Origin: Sporolactobacillus pectinivorans
GTDB lineage: Bacteria > Bacillota > Bacilli > Bacillales > Sporolactobacillaceae
Direction of reading: 5' to 3'
Length of the DNA: 64,000 nucleotides
Assembly: GCF_002802965.1 (NCBI RefSeq)
Contig: NZ_NXGA01000001.1
Span: forward strand, 1,032,744 to 1,096,743
Positions 49,424 to 58,139 of this stretch are shown here, piece by piece. The first letter of the stretch is position 1; each line of letters starts with the position of its first letter. The position numbers and the translations under genes were made by a program. The notes beneath the pieces were generated by a model. That model made no database searches and was not told the DNA's origin. It saw only the letters and a program-made list of their open reading frames with translations.

Positions 49424-50106
49424 ACGTCATACGGCGAATATGGGCACGGCTGAAAAAGTACATTTGGATCGTTCTTGCGGTTCCCGTTATTTTAGGAGGG
49501 ATCGGCTGGTTTATCCCTGCAGCGCACGATTCGTCAAGTTATCAGGCAAGTGCGACCCTTTCATTAGGAATGTACTGGAATAATGACTATAATACACCGG
49601 AGCCCGTTATTCAGCTTCTCACCAACGGACCTTTTTATCAGAACAATTTACCGGAATTATGGAATAACCAGAAGCAGAGTCTGCTTTCACACTTGAATGT
49701 CACTTCGTTAAAAGGAAACCTGATTCAGCTGACCTATTCAGGAGCTTCAAAGGTCAATGCAGCCGCGACCGTCAATCGCATTGCTCAGGCTTTCCTGAAA
49801 AGTGATCAGGAACGGTATCAAACAAGACGGGCGCTGACAGATCAAACCATTCAGGCGGTCAATCAGTCGAAAACGAACGGAAACACGGATATAGACCGGG
49901 AACGTTTTCTTTATCAGCTTGGATCGGATAAATTAAAGATGAAACCGGCGACACTTCTGGAGCAGGCAACTGCCGGAACCGGTCAAGGAAGCAATACTTT
50001 TTCACCGAAAAAGCGCGCAGTACTTGGTATCATGCTCGGCCTGACACTTGTTTTCCTCTGGGCAGTTTTTCCGGAGTTTGTCAGAGAAAAAGAGGAGGGT
50101 ATGTAA
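49420..50106 (+). CDS. tuaF: TuaF-like chain-length/Wzz-like membrane protein
   Basis: A 228-residue protein with an N-terminal helix (WIVLAVPVILGGIGWFI), an extracellular coiled/alpha domain of about 150 residues and a C-terminal helix (AVLGIMLGLTLVFLWAVF), the Wzz topology without a kinase domain or a partner tyrosine kinase. Similar in size to TuaF (226). It probably influences polymer length or complex assembly. It overlaps both neighbours (4 bp and 1 bp). Confidence 0.78.
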   Translation: MNVIRRIWARLKKYIWIVLAVPVILGGIGWFIPAAHDSSSYQASATLSLGMYWNNDYNTPEPVIQLLTNGPFYQNNLPELWNNQKQSLLSHLNVTSLKGNLIQLTYSGASKVNAAATVNRIAQAFLKSDQERYQTRRALTDQTIQAVNQSKTNGNTDIDRERFLYQLGSDKLKMKPATLLEQATAGTGQGSNTFSPKKRAVLGIMLGLTLVFLWAVFPEFVREKEEGM

Positions 50107-50867
50107 TGCCGCACATTGATCCGGAAGTTTCGGTGATTACGCCTTCTTATAATGTGGAAAAAACAATTGAGGCAACGATCCGTTCAGTGCTGGGACAGAC
50201 TTTCCGGGATTGGGAGATGATTATTGCCGATGACTGTTCAACCGACCGGACCCGGATGAAACTGGCGGCCGCCGAATTTGCCGATGAACGGATCCATACG
50301 GTATTTTTGGGCAAAAACAGTGGCGCTGCCGCAGCACGCAACATGGCACTGGATCTTGCAAGAGGTCGTTACATTGCTTTTCTTGACAGCGATGACTGCT
50401 GGAAACCTGAGAAGCTTGAAAAGCAGCTGGATTTTATGAAGAAAAATGGCTATGCGTTCTCTTTTACGGGTTACGAATATATTAATTCCGACGGTGTGCC
50501 GCTCCACAAAGTAGTTAAAGCGCCTGCCCGAGTCGTTTATCAGGATATGCTGAAAAATACGATTGTCGGCTGTCTGACGGTAATGATCGACAGGAAACAG
50601 GCAGGACGTTTCTCAATGCCCAATTTACGTTCCCGCCAGGATCTGGCTACATGGCTGGGTTTGCTGAAAAAAGGTATTGTCGCTTATGGCCTGAATGAAA
50701 CGCTGTCCGAGTATCGGATCAGCGGAAAAACATCACTTTCAGGAAACAAATGGAAGGCTGCACGCAAAACCTGGTTTGTTTATCGTCAGGTTGAAAAGTT
50801 GCCTATGCTGCTGTCCTTTTGGTATTTCTGCCACTATGCGGCACACGCATTGATTAAACGGTTCTGA
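50106..50867 (+). CDS. tuaG: GT2 glycosyltransferase, TuaG-like
   Basis: A 253-residue single-domain GT-A enzyme (TuaG is 252). Motifs: VSVITPSYNVEKTIEATIRSV, IIADDCSTDRT, NSGAAAARNMAL, and the DxD-type LDSDDCWKP. Cytosolic, adding one sugar to the lipid-linked unit. ATG 50106 shares one base with the TuaF stop, preceded by GGAGGG. Confidence 0.86.
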   Translation: MPHIDPEVSVITPSYNVEKTIEATIRSVLGQTFRDWEMIIADDCSTDRTRMKLAAAEFADERIHTVFLGKNSGAAAARNMALDLARGRYIAFLDSDDCWKPEKLEKQLDFMKKNGYAFSFTGYEYINSDGVPLHKVVKAPARVVYQDMLKNTIVGCLTVMIDRKQAGRFSMPNLRSRQDLATWLGLLKKGIVAYGLNETLSEYRISGKTSLSGNKWKAARKTWFVYRQVEKLPMLLSFWYFCHYAAHALIKRF

Positions 50868-50883
50868 TTGTGGAGGTGATTCT

Positions 50884-52113
50884 GTGAAACAAATACATGT
50901 AATCATCGCGACCGGCATGTGGGAACAGGACGGCCTCAGATATCGCCGCCACCGGCTGGCTGAATTTCTGCAGCGTCAGCCGGAAACACAGGAAGTCATT
51001 TGGATCTGTCCGACACCTGACCGTCAGTTTTCCGGTTTTACGATGTTGAAAAACGGCATCCGTGAGTTTGCGGTTCAGGATCTTTTGCCAAACCGGATTT
51101 TCCGCTTCGGCCGATTTGTCGATTTGTTTTACCAGCCCAAGTTGAAATTGTTGCTCTCAAAGCTTTTTCAGCTGAACGGACATTTTAAATTTTATCTGTG
51201 GTATACTTGCCCCGAATTTCCGCTGCTCTCTGATCTTTTTCCTTGGGATAAAGTGGTCTATGACTGCAGTGATCTGTGGTCTGCGCCAATCAGTGGGGAG
51301 CTGTCGCCGGTCTATTTGATTCGTCAATGGCTGATCTCTGGAGCAGAACAGCGAATTATTGGCCGGTCCGACTTGATTTTCTGTACTTCGGATTATCTGC
51401 ACGAACAGATGCTGAAAAAAGTGCAGATCGACAAATGTTCCCGGATTTTCACAGCAGAAAATGGTGTTGAATATGACCTGTTTTCCAGAGAGCTTCCAGC
51501 TGTGAAAACCTTGCCGGAAAATTTCGCTGGAACAGTACTGGGTTATATCGGCGGCATTAAGCCTAAGCTTGATTTCGAACTGATCAGACAGGCTGCGGTG
51601 AAAAAGCGCGATTGGCTGTTCCTGTTCGTAGGTCCTGACGGAACAGGCGATGATCCCGCGTTTCGCCGGTTGCTTGATGAAAAAAATGTGCTCTGGCTTG
51701 GGAGTGTGCCGCCAGCAGATGTTCCGGAATATATGAAACTGGTGGATGTCGGTATCATGCCGTATAAACCGTCTCCATATAATCAGGCTGTTTTCCCGCT
51801 CAAACTTTTTGAGTTTCTCGCAGCAGGGAAACCGGCAGTCGGCGTTCATCTGCCATCGACACAAAAATATAGCGAAGAAGGTGTATACGCTTCACTTAAT
51901 ACAGATGATCCTGATTCTTTTGTGCGGGCCTGCGAGCAGATGGAATCGTTGAAAAATCATGAGGATTTAGTGGCGAAGCGCAGAGGAAGCGCCCAGGCAA
52001 AAGACTGGAATGAAATCTTCAGGAAAATGCTGGAACAGGTTTTGGATTATTTGGACAGTGAAGCGATGGGTAGTGCAGGCAGTGTGCGCCAGGCAGGCTT
52101 GCGCAATTTTTAA
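50884..52113 (+). CDS. tuaH: Glycosyltransferase, TuaH-like
   Basis: A 409-residue GT-B enzyme starting at GTG with GGAGGTGAT upstream. It has the IIATGMWEQDGLRYRRHRLA N-terminus, VYDCSDLWS, a GYIGGIKPKLDFELI block at the domain boundary and the donor site FPLKLFEFLAAGKPAVGV. Ends the tua cluster; the promoter of the polyamine operon begins 3 bp after its stop. Comparable to TuaH (397 residues). Confidence 0.83.
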   Translation: MKQIHVIIATGMWEQDGLRYRRHRLAEFLQRQPETQEVIWICPTPDRQFSGFTMLKNGIREFAVQDLLPNRIFRFGRFVDLFYQPKLKLLLSKLFQLNGHFKFYLWYTCPEFPLLSDLFPWDKVVYDCSDLWSAPISGELSPVYLIRQWLISGAEQRIIGRSDLIFCTSDYLHEQMLKKVQIDKCSRIFTAENGVEYDLFSRELPAVKTLPENFAGTVLGYIGGIKPKLDFELIRQAAVKKRDWLFLFVGPDGTGDDPAFRRLLDEKNVLWLGSVPPADVPEYMKLVDVGIMPYKPSPYNQAVFPLKLFEFLAAGKPAVGVHLPSTQKYSEEGVYASLNTDDPDSFVRACEQMESLKNHEDLVAKRRGSAQAKDWNEIFRKMLEQVLDYLDSEAMGSAGSVRQAGLRNF

Positions 52114-52115
52114 AC

Positions 52116-52143
52116 TTGACTTAGCCTTTGTTCTGTATATAAT
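52116..52143 (+). promoter_or_regulatory. SigA-type promoter of the polyamine operon
   Basis: TTGACT (52116-52121), 16-bp spacer, TATAAT (52138-52143). The 5' leader is about 150 nt and holds a hairpin AGAAAAAC/GTTTTTCT (52171-52178, 52203-52210), which could be a regulatory leader. Confidence 0.8.
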
Positions 52144-52300
52144 TAAGATTGAATTTTTATAGTAAAATTAAGAAAAACAGAGGATTTCGGAGAATCACGA
52201 AAGTTTTTCTCTACTCACAGGAATTCATTCATTCATTTCAAGATATTCCCCTATATATTATCAAATCGTCTCTTCAGATTCCGATCAAAAAGGAAAGGCT

Positions 52301-53122
52301 GTGAGGATAGGGTTGGAGGATAAGCTGAAACTGTACGGCTTTAACAACCTCACAAAGGCACTAAGCTTCAACATTTATGATGTTTGCTATGCAAAGAGTG
52401 AGCGTGAGCAGCGTGACTATATATCTTACATCGATGAGCAGTACAATTCAGAAAGGCTGACACATATCCTCTGCCGGGTAACGGAGATGATTGGTGCTCA
52501 CGTCCTGAATATTAGCAAGCAGGACTATGATCCCCAGGGCGCAAGCGTCACGATACTGATCGCCGAACAGGAATTCCCGAAGGATCAGATCGACCGTTCC
52601 TGCAATCTCGGACAGCTTGATCAATTCACCGGCCGCGATACAGTGCTTGGTCATCTCGACAAAAGCCATGTTACGGTGCATACGTACCCCGAATTTCATC
52701 CGGGCAATGCAATTGCCACATTCCGGGTAGACATTGACGTGGCTACTTGCGGCGAAATTACGCCGCTTAATACACTGAACTATTTGATCGGCCGGTTTGA
52801 CTCTGACATTATTACGGCGGATTATCGTGTGCGCGGTTTTACTAGAGATGTCAACGGGAAGAAACTGTTCATGGATCATTCCATGACCTCGATTCAGGAC
52901 TATATTGACGAAACAACACTCGATAAATACGATGCAGTCGATATAAATGTTTATCAGGCGAACCTTTTTCACACAAAAATGTTGATTAAGGAGCCGGAAC
53001 TGCAAAACTATCTGTTCAACCGGGACGTGCTGGAGATTCCACCGAAAGAACGGTTGAAAATCAGCAGCAGTCTGCGCCGGGAGATGATCGAAATTTTCAG
53101 TGGTGCCAATATTTTCGATTAA
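52301..53122 (+). CDS. speD: S-adenosylmethionine decarboxylase proenzyme, E. coli-type (class 1A)
   Basis: A 273-residue proenzyme that self-cleaves to form a pyruvoyl cofactor and makes decarboxylated SAM. It follows E. coli SpeD closely: KLYGFNNLTKALSF, QDYDPQGASVTILIAEQ, HLDKSHVTVHTYPE with the pyruvoyl-forming Ser122, TCGEITPLNTLNYLI and DYRVRGFTRDVNGK. This is the long Gram-negative-type enzyme, not the short (about 126-residue) SpeH type of B. subtilis. GTG 52301 follows AAGGA. First gene of the operon. Confidence 0.94.
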   Translation: MRIGLEDKLKLYGFNNLTKALSFNIYDVCYAKSEREQRDYISYIDEQYNSERLTHILCRVTEMIGAHVLNISKQDYDPQGASVTILIAEQEFPKDQIDRSCNLGQLDQFTGRDTVLGHLDKSHVTVHTYPEFHPGNAIATFRVDIDVATCGEITPLNTLNYLIGRFDSDIITADYRVRGFTRDVNGKKLFMDHSMTSIQDYIDETTLDKYDAVDINVYQANLFHTKMLIKEPELQNYLFNRDVLEIPPKERLKISSSLRREMIEIFSGANIFD

Positions 53123-53188
53123 AAAAATTTACGCCATCCGGCAGCGCTGCTGCTTGGGCGATTGATTCATGGAGAATGAGGAAAAAAG

Positions 53189-54643
53189 ATGAACCATCTT
53201 TCACAAGATAAAGCGCCTGTTCTTGAGGCGCTGCAACGCTATAAATCGATGCGGGTTGTACCGTTTGATGTTCCCGGGCATAAACGGGGGAAGGGCAACC
53301 GCGAACTGACCGAATTTCTGGGGGCTCAGTGCCTTACTGTGGATGTCAATTCGATGAAACCGCTGGATAATCTATGCCACCCGGTATCGGTGATCAAGGA
53401 CGCCGAAGCACTGGCGGCCGAAGCCTTTGGGGCGGAGCACGCTTTTTTTATGGTTAACGGGACTACATCAGCCGTCCAGAGCATGGTGATGAGTGTCTGC
53501 AAGCGCGGGGAGAAAATTATTATGCCGCGCAATGTGCACCGCAGCGCCATCAATGCACTGATTCTAAGCGGTGCGGTCCCCGTCTATGTCAATCCGGGTG
53601 TGGACAAGGAACTGGGCATTTCACTGGGCATGTCGCTGACGGATGTGGAGCGCGCAATCATTGAAAATCCCGAGGCGAAGGCAGTCCTGATCAATAACCC
53701 GACTTATTATGGCGTGTGCTCTAATTTGAAGGCCATTACGGATCTTGCTCACCGTTACAATATGCGCGTGCTTGTTGACGAGGCACATGGCACACATTTC
53801 TACTTTGGTAAAAACCTTCCAATGTCTGCCATGGCCGCCGGCGCCGATATGGCGGCAGTCAGCATGCATAAATCCGGAGGGTCGCTGACTCAGAGTTCGC
53901 TTTTGCTGGTCAATAACGGACTCAGTGAAGGTTATGTCCGTCAGATTATCAACCTGGCTCAGACAACCAGTGGTTCGTATCTGCTGATCTCTTCATTGGA
54001 TATCTCGCGGCGCAATCTGGTGCTGCGCGGAGAGCAAGTTTTTCAGAAAGTCAGTGAAATGGCGGAATATGCACGGACGGAAATCAACAGAATCGGCGGA
54101 TACTATGCTTTTTCATCCGAGCGGGTGAATGGTGATACGATATTCGATTTTGACGTGACCAAGTTGTCGGTGCACACACTGGACATTGGTCTGGCGGGGA
54201 TTGAAGTCTATGATTTGCTCCGTGACGAATACGATATCCAGATTGAATTCGGTGATATCGGAAATATTCTTGCCTATATCTCAATCGGAGACCGGATTTT
54301 GGACCTGGAGCGGCTCGTCTCCTCCCTGTCTGAGATCAAAAGGCGTTATTCAAAAGACAAAGCAGGGATGCTGAGTCAGGAATACATCCGCCCGCAGGTC
54401 GAGCTTGCGCCTCAAGATGCTTTCTATGCCGATAGCGAGTCACTGCCGCTCAATGAAAGCGCTGGCCGTATTTGCAGCGAGTTTGTCATGTGTTATCCGC
54501 CCGGAATCCCGATTCTTGCCCCCGGTGAGAAAATTACGTCCGAAATTCTTGAATACATAAAATATGCTAAGGAAAAAGGCTGTTTCTTGACTGGTACACA
54601 GGACAGCCAAGTGAACCATATACAGGTGATTAAGGAGGGATAA
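53189..54643 (+). CDS. speA: PLP-dependent Orn/Lys/Arg decarboxylase, SpeA/YaaO type
   Basis: A 484-residue fold-type I decarboxylase of the short group without the N-terminal receiver-like wing. It has FDVPGHKRG, VNGTTSAVQSMV, VDEAHGTHFYFG and the PLP lysine Lys228 in VSMHKSGGSLTQSS. B. subtilis SpeA of this group converts arginine to agmatine; relatives may use lysine or ornithine, and substrate cannot be read from sequence here. It supplies the diamine or agmatine for the following enzymes. No agmatinase (SpeB) or agmatine deiminase gene is in the window. GAGGAAAAAAG precedes the ATG. Confidence 0.88.
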   Translation: MNHLSQDKAPVLEALQRYKSMRVVPFDVPGHKRGKGNRELTEFLGAQCLTVDVNSMKPLDNLCHPVSVIKDAEALAAEAFGAEHAFFMVNGTTSAVQSMVMSVCKRGEKIIMPRNVHRSAINALILSGAVPVYVNPGVDKELGISLGMSLTDVERAIIENPEAKAVLINNPTYYGVCSNLKAITDLAHRYNMRVLVDEAHGTHFYFGKNLPMSAMAAGADMAAVSMHKSGGSLTQSSLLLVNNGLSEGYVRQIINLAQTTSGSYLLISSLDISRRNLVLRGEQVFQKVSEMAEYARTEINRIGGYYAFSSERVNGDTIFDFDVTKLSVHTLDIGLAGIEVYDLLRDEYDIQIEFGDIGNILAYISIGDRILDLERLVSSLSEIKRRYSKDKAGMLSQEYIRPQVELAPQDAFYADSESLPLNESAGRICSEFVMCYPPGIPILAPGEKITSEILEYIKYAKEKGCFLTGTQDSQVNHIQVIKEG

Positions 54644-54645
54644 GC

Positions 54646-55503
54646 TTGGAACTTTGGTTTACGGAAAAACACACGGAGCATGTCAAGTTTTCCATCCAGG
54701 TCGACAAGCAACTCTACTCCGGACAAAGTGAATTTCAGCGGATTGATATCTTCGATTCCCCCGAATTCGGAAGATTTCTGACACTGGACGGGTACATGAT
54801 GCTTACGGAAAAAGACGAATTTATCTATCATGAAATGATCGTCCATGTACCGATGGCGGTGCATCCTTCAGCAAAAAAGGTGCTGGTGATCGGCGGCGGG
54901 GACGGGGGCGCCGTACGTGAACTGACCCGCTATCCCGGGATCGAGCAGATTGATCTTGTGGAGATTGACCGGCAGGTGGTCGAAGTGTGCAAAAAATATT
55001 TGCCTCAGACAGCCGGCCGGCTGAATGATCCGCGTGTTTCGATTCATTATGAGGACGGTCTTAAGTTTGTCCGCACAGAAGAAAATGTATATGATTTAAT
55101 TATTGTTGATTCAACCGATCCGTTCGGGCCGGGTGAAGGGTTGTTCACAAAAGAGTTCTATGGCAATTGTTTTAAGGCGCTGAAGGAAGATGGCCTGATG
55201 GTTAACCAGCAGGAGAGCCCGTTCTATCCGGTTGATGCCGTGGCTATGCAGCGCGCCCACAAGCGGATCGTCGATTCTTTTCCAATCAGTCGTGTCTATC
55301 AGTCGCATATTCCGACTTATCCGTCCGGCCATTGGCTGTTCGGGTTCGCTTCAAAAAAGTACCATCCGACAGAGGATTTCGACTCGCATGCCTGGATGCA
55401 ACTGTGCCTGAAAACGAGATACTATAATCCTAAAATCCACGTCGGCGCATTTGCATTGCCTAACTATGTTAAGGCACTACTTGAAGAAGTGGAACCGGGC
55501 TGA
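54646..55503 (+). CDS. speE: Spermidine synthase-family aminopropyltransferase
   Basis: A 285-residue enzyme, TTG start 2 bp after the decarboxylase stop with AAGGAGG in front. Motifs: QRIDIFDSPEFGRFLTLDGYMMLTEKDEFIYHEM split over the substrate site, VIGGGDGGAVREL for decarboxylated SAM, LVEIDRQVVEVC, and the catalytic Asp in IVDSTDPFGPGEGLF. It transfers an aminopropyl group to putrescine, or to agmatine or spermidine in some relatives. Standard length. Confidence 0.92.
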   Translation: MELWFTEKHTEHVKFSIQVDKQLYSGQSEFQRIDIFDSPEFGRFLTLDGYMMLTEKDEFIYHEMIVHVPMAVHPSAKKVLVIGGGDGGAVRELTRYPGIEQIDLVEIDRQVVEVCKKYLPQTAGRLNDPRVSIHYEDGLKFVRTEENVYDLIIVDSTDPFGPGEGLFTKEFYGNCFKALKEDGLMVNQQESPFYPVDAVAMQRAHKRIVDSFPISRVYQSHIPTYPSGHWLFGFASKKYHPTEDFDSHAWMQLCLKTRYYNPKIHVGAFALPNYVKALLEEVEPG

Positions 55504-55527
55504 CCAGTGTGGCTAAAATTCATGTTT

Positions 55528-55611
55528 GTTGATAAAAGTCCGAATTTCGCTGATAAATATTTGGAAACTGTTGATAAAAAAGTGAAACTTGCTGATAAGC
55601 ATCGATGCAAT
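55528..55611 (+). repeat. Four tandem 21-bp units with GYTGATAAA core
   Basis: Cores GTTGATAAA (55528), GCTGATAAA (55549), GTTGATAAA (55570) and GCTGATAAG (55591) are exactly 21 bp apart, alternating T/C at the second base; the 12-bp remainders are only loosely similar. The array lies between the speE-like gene and the next polyamine gene. Confidence 0.8.
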
Positions 55612-55723
55612 TCAGGCCAAAACTGTCCGGATTAATGCCAAATGTAAATCGAAAGTGCTGCACACTTTTAACAACCAGAAACAAAAATTTTACCAATAAA
55701 ACAACTCAGGGGGGCGTTAGATA

Positions 55724-56923
55724 ATGGGTAAAGCGTTAATTATCGGAGCTGGCGGCGTTGCGAGTGTTGTTGTACATAAATGCTGCCAGAATCCGGATGT
55801 TTTTGAAGAAATCTGCATCGCAAGCCGGACGGTTTCAAAGTGTGAGTTGCTGAAGCAGAAACTGGACGGAGGCAGGACAAAAATCCAGACGGCGCAGGTC
55901 GATGCCAATAACGTTCCGGAGCTAATAGCACTGATCAAGCAATTCCAGCCCGATATTGTGATTAACGTGGCACTTCCTTATCAGGATCTGACCATTATGG
56001 ATGCGTGCCTTGCCACTAAAGTGGATTATGTTGATACTGCAAATTACGAGCCAGAGGACACGGCGAAATTTGAATATAAATGGCAGTGGGCATACCGCGA
56101 CCGATTCAAAGACGCCGGAATCACCGCCCTGCTTGGCAGTGGTTTTGATCCTGGCGTCACCGGTGTTTTCTCCGCTTATGCTCAGAAACACTACTTTGAT
56201 AAAATCAGCCAGATCGACATTCTCGATGCTAATGCCGGTGATCACGGTTATCCGTTCGCAACGAACTTCAATCCGGAGATCAATATTCGCGAAGTTACGG
56301 CAAAAGGCAGTTACTACAATAATGGAAAATTTGTCGAAACCGATCCGATGTCGATCAAGCAAGTCTATAATTTTCCGCAGATCGGGCCGAAAGACATTTA
56401 TCTCCTGCATCATGAAGAAATGGAGTCACTGGCACTCAATATCAAGGGCATCAAAAAAATCAGATTCTGGATGACTTTTTCTCAGAAATATCTCACGCAT
56501 CTTGAAGTCCTGCAAAATGTCGGCATGACATCGATTGAACCAATTGACTTTGAAGGAAAGAAAATCGTTCCGTTGCAATTTCTTAAAGCAGTCCTGCCGG
56601 ATCCGGCATCGCTTGGGCCGAGGACTAAAGGTAAAACAAACATCGGCTGCATCTTCCAGGGCGAAAAAGACGGAAACCCGGTTACCTATTATGTTTACAA
56701 TGTCTGTGACCATCAGGAATGCTACAAGGAAGTCGGATCGCAGGCGGTATCTTACACAACCGGTGTGCCGGCGATGATTGGTGCTTCAATGGTGCTGACC
56801 GGAAAATGGAAAAAACCGGGCGTTTATAATATCGAAGAATTTGATCCGGATCCCTTTATGGAGGCACTGAATCAATTCGGTTTGCCTTGGCACGAAAGCT
56901 TTGCGCCTGAACTGGTTAAGTGA
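55724..56923 (+). CDS. Carboxynorspermidine/carboxyspermidine dehydrogenase (saccharopine dehydrogenase family)
   Basis: A 399-residue NADPH-dependent reductase. The Rossmann motif is LIIGAGGVASVVVHKC at the N-terminus. The CANSDH hallmarks are VDTANYEPEDTAKFEYKWQW, GSGFDPGVTGVF and LDANAGDHGYPFATNFNPE. It condenses aspartate-beta-semialdehyde with a diamine or agmatine and reduces the Schiff base to a carboxy-polyamine. GGGGGCG precedes the ATG, 221 bp after speE. Its stop is followed 11 bp later by the decarboxylase gene. Confidence 0.9.
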   Translation: MGKALIIGAGGVASVVVHKCCQNPDVFEEICIASRTVSKCELLKQKLDGGRTKIQTAQVDANNVPELIALIKQFQPDIVINVALPYQDLTIMDACLATKVDYVDTANYEPEDTAKFEYKWQWAYRDRFKDAGITALLGSGFDPGVTGVFSAYAQKHYFDKISQIDILDANAGDHGYPFATNFNPEINIREVTAKGSYYNNGKFVETDPMSIKQVYNFPQIGPKDIYLLHHEEMESLALNIKGIKKIRFWMTFSQKYLTHLEVLQNVGMTSIEPIDFEGKKIVPLQFLKAVLPDPASLGPRTKGKTNIGCIFQGEKDGNPVTYYVYNVCDHQECYKEVGSQAVSYTTGVPAMIGASMVLTGKWKKPGVYNIEEFDPDPFMEALNQFGLPWHESFAPELVK

Positions 56924-56934
56924 GGGGACGGCCG

Positions 56935-58071
56935 ATGAACTTGGATTTTAATCAGGTGCCCTCTCCCGGTTACGTGGTCGATGAGCGCCTGCTGACAAAG
57001 AATCTCGAAATCCTGAAATCGATTCAGGACCGGACCGGCTGCAAAATTCTGCTCGCTCAAAAAGCTTTTTCCATGTTCGCCCTTTACCCTTTGATCGGGA
57101 ACTATCTGAGCGGGGTGGCATCAAGTTCACTCTTCGAAGCCCGGCTCGGCCATGAAGAAATGGGCAAAGAAGTGCATGTCTATTCACCGGCGTACAGTGA
57201 CGGCGATTTTGAAAACATATTGAACTATGCGGACCATATCGTTTTCAACTCATTCAGTCAGTGGAAGCATTTTAAAGATCGCGTACAGCGATCACCCAAA
57301 AAGATCGAGTGCGGCATCCGCGTAAATCCGGAATATTCGGAAGTGGAAACCGGGCTGTACGATCCGTGCGCACCCTATTCCAGAATGGGTGTCACAAAAG
57401 CCAACTTTCACCCGGAATGGCTGGATGGGATTGATGGCCTGCATTTTCATACGTTGTGCGAACAGAATTCAGATGCTCTGGAACATACATTACAAATTAT
57501 CGATAAAAAATTTGGTAAATATCTGAAAGAAATGAAATGGCTCAATTTTGGCGGCGGGCATCATATCACACGGCCGGATTATGACCTTGAGCGGCTGATC
57601 CGCTGCATCCGATTGATGCAGGAAAAGTACGGGCTTGAAGTTTATCTTGAACCTGGTGAAGCCGTGGCGCTTAATACAGGTTATCTCGTCAGTACGGTGC
57701 TGGATATCACTCATAATGGGATGGACATTGCCATTCTGGACACATCGGCAACTTGCCACATGCCGGATGTACTGGAAATGCCGTATCGTCCCGAAATGAT
57801 CGGTGCGGGAAAGCCGGGCGAACTCGACCATACTTATCGGCTCGGCGGGCCGACCTGCCTCGCAGGCGATATCATTGGTGACTACTCCTTTAACGAACCA
57901 CTGCATGTCGGCGACAGGCTCATTTTCCGGGACATGGCGATTTATTCGATGGTCAAGAATAATACGTTCAATGGCATCGCACTGCCTTGCATTGCCACGT
58001 TTAATGAAACGGACGGATTGCGCGTTGTCAAACGGTTTGGCTATGATCAGTTTAAAAACCGCCTGTCATGA
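56935..58071 (+). CDS. nspC: Carboxynorspermidine/carboxyspermidine decarboxylase
   Basis: A 378-residue PLP enzyme of the alanine-racemase-fold group. PLP lysine is Lys43 in LLAQKAFSM; other blocks are SSLFEARLG, HFHTLCEQNSDALE, LNFGGGHHITRPDYD, LEPGEAVAL, SATCHMPDVLEMPYRP and LGGPTCLAGD with the active-site Cys. It removes CO2 from carboxynorspermidine or carboxyspermidine. ATG 56935 (GAGGGGA upstream) is chosen over GTG 56920. Last gene of the operon. Confidence 0.92.
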   Translation: MNLDFNQVPSPGYVVDERLLTKNLEILKSIQDRTGCKILLAQKAFSMFALYPLIGNYLSGVASSSLFEARLGHEEMGKEVHVYSPAYSDGDFENILNYADHIVFNSFSQWKHFKDRVQRSPKKIECGIRVNPEYSEVETGLYDPCAPYSRMGVTKANFHPEWLDGIDGLHFHTLCEQNSDALEHTLQIIDKKFGKYLKEMKWLNFGGGHHITRPDYDLERLIRCIRLMQEKYGLEVYLEPGEAVALNTGYLVSTVLDITHNGMDIAILDTSATCHMPDVLEMPYRPEMIGAGKPGELDHTYRLGGPTCLAGDIIGDYSFNEPLHVGDRLIFRDMAIYSMVKNNTFNGIALPCIATFNETDGLRVVKRFGYDQFKNRLS

Positions 58072-58109
58072 AAGTATTTTACAGAAAAATATCTGCTTCA
58101 GATCAGGAC

Positions 58110-58139
58110 GTCTGCCATTCAATGGGCGGGCTTTTTTTT
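58110..58139 (+). terminator. Terminator of the polyamine operon
   Basis: GTCTGCC (58110-58116) pairs with GGGCGGGC (58124-58131, two G-U pairs), followed by eight T. Confidence 0.8.

Noticed and set aside
55522-55635. 37-codon ORF through the 21-bp repeats (MFVDKSPNFADKY...)
   Set aside because: A 21-bp period keeps any frame open. There is no ribosome site before the ATG, and the DNA repeat explains the protein repeat.
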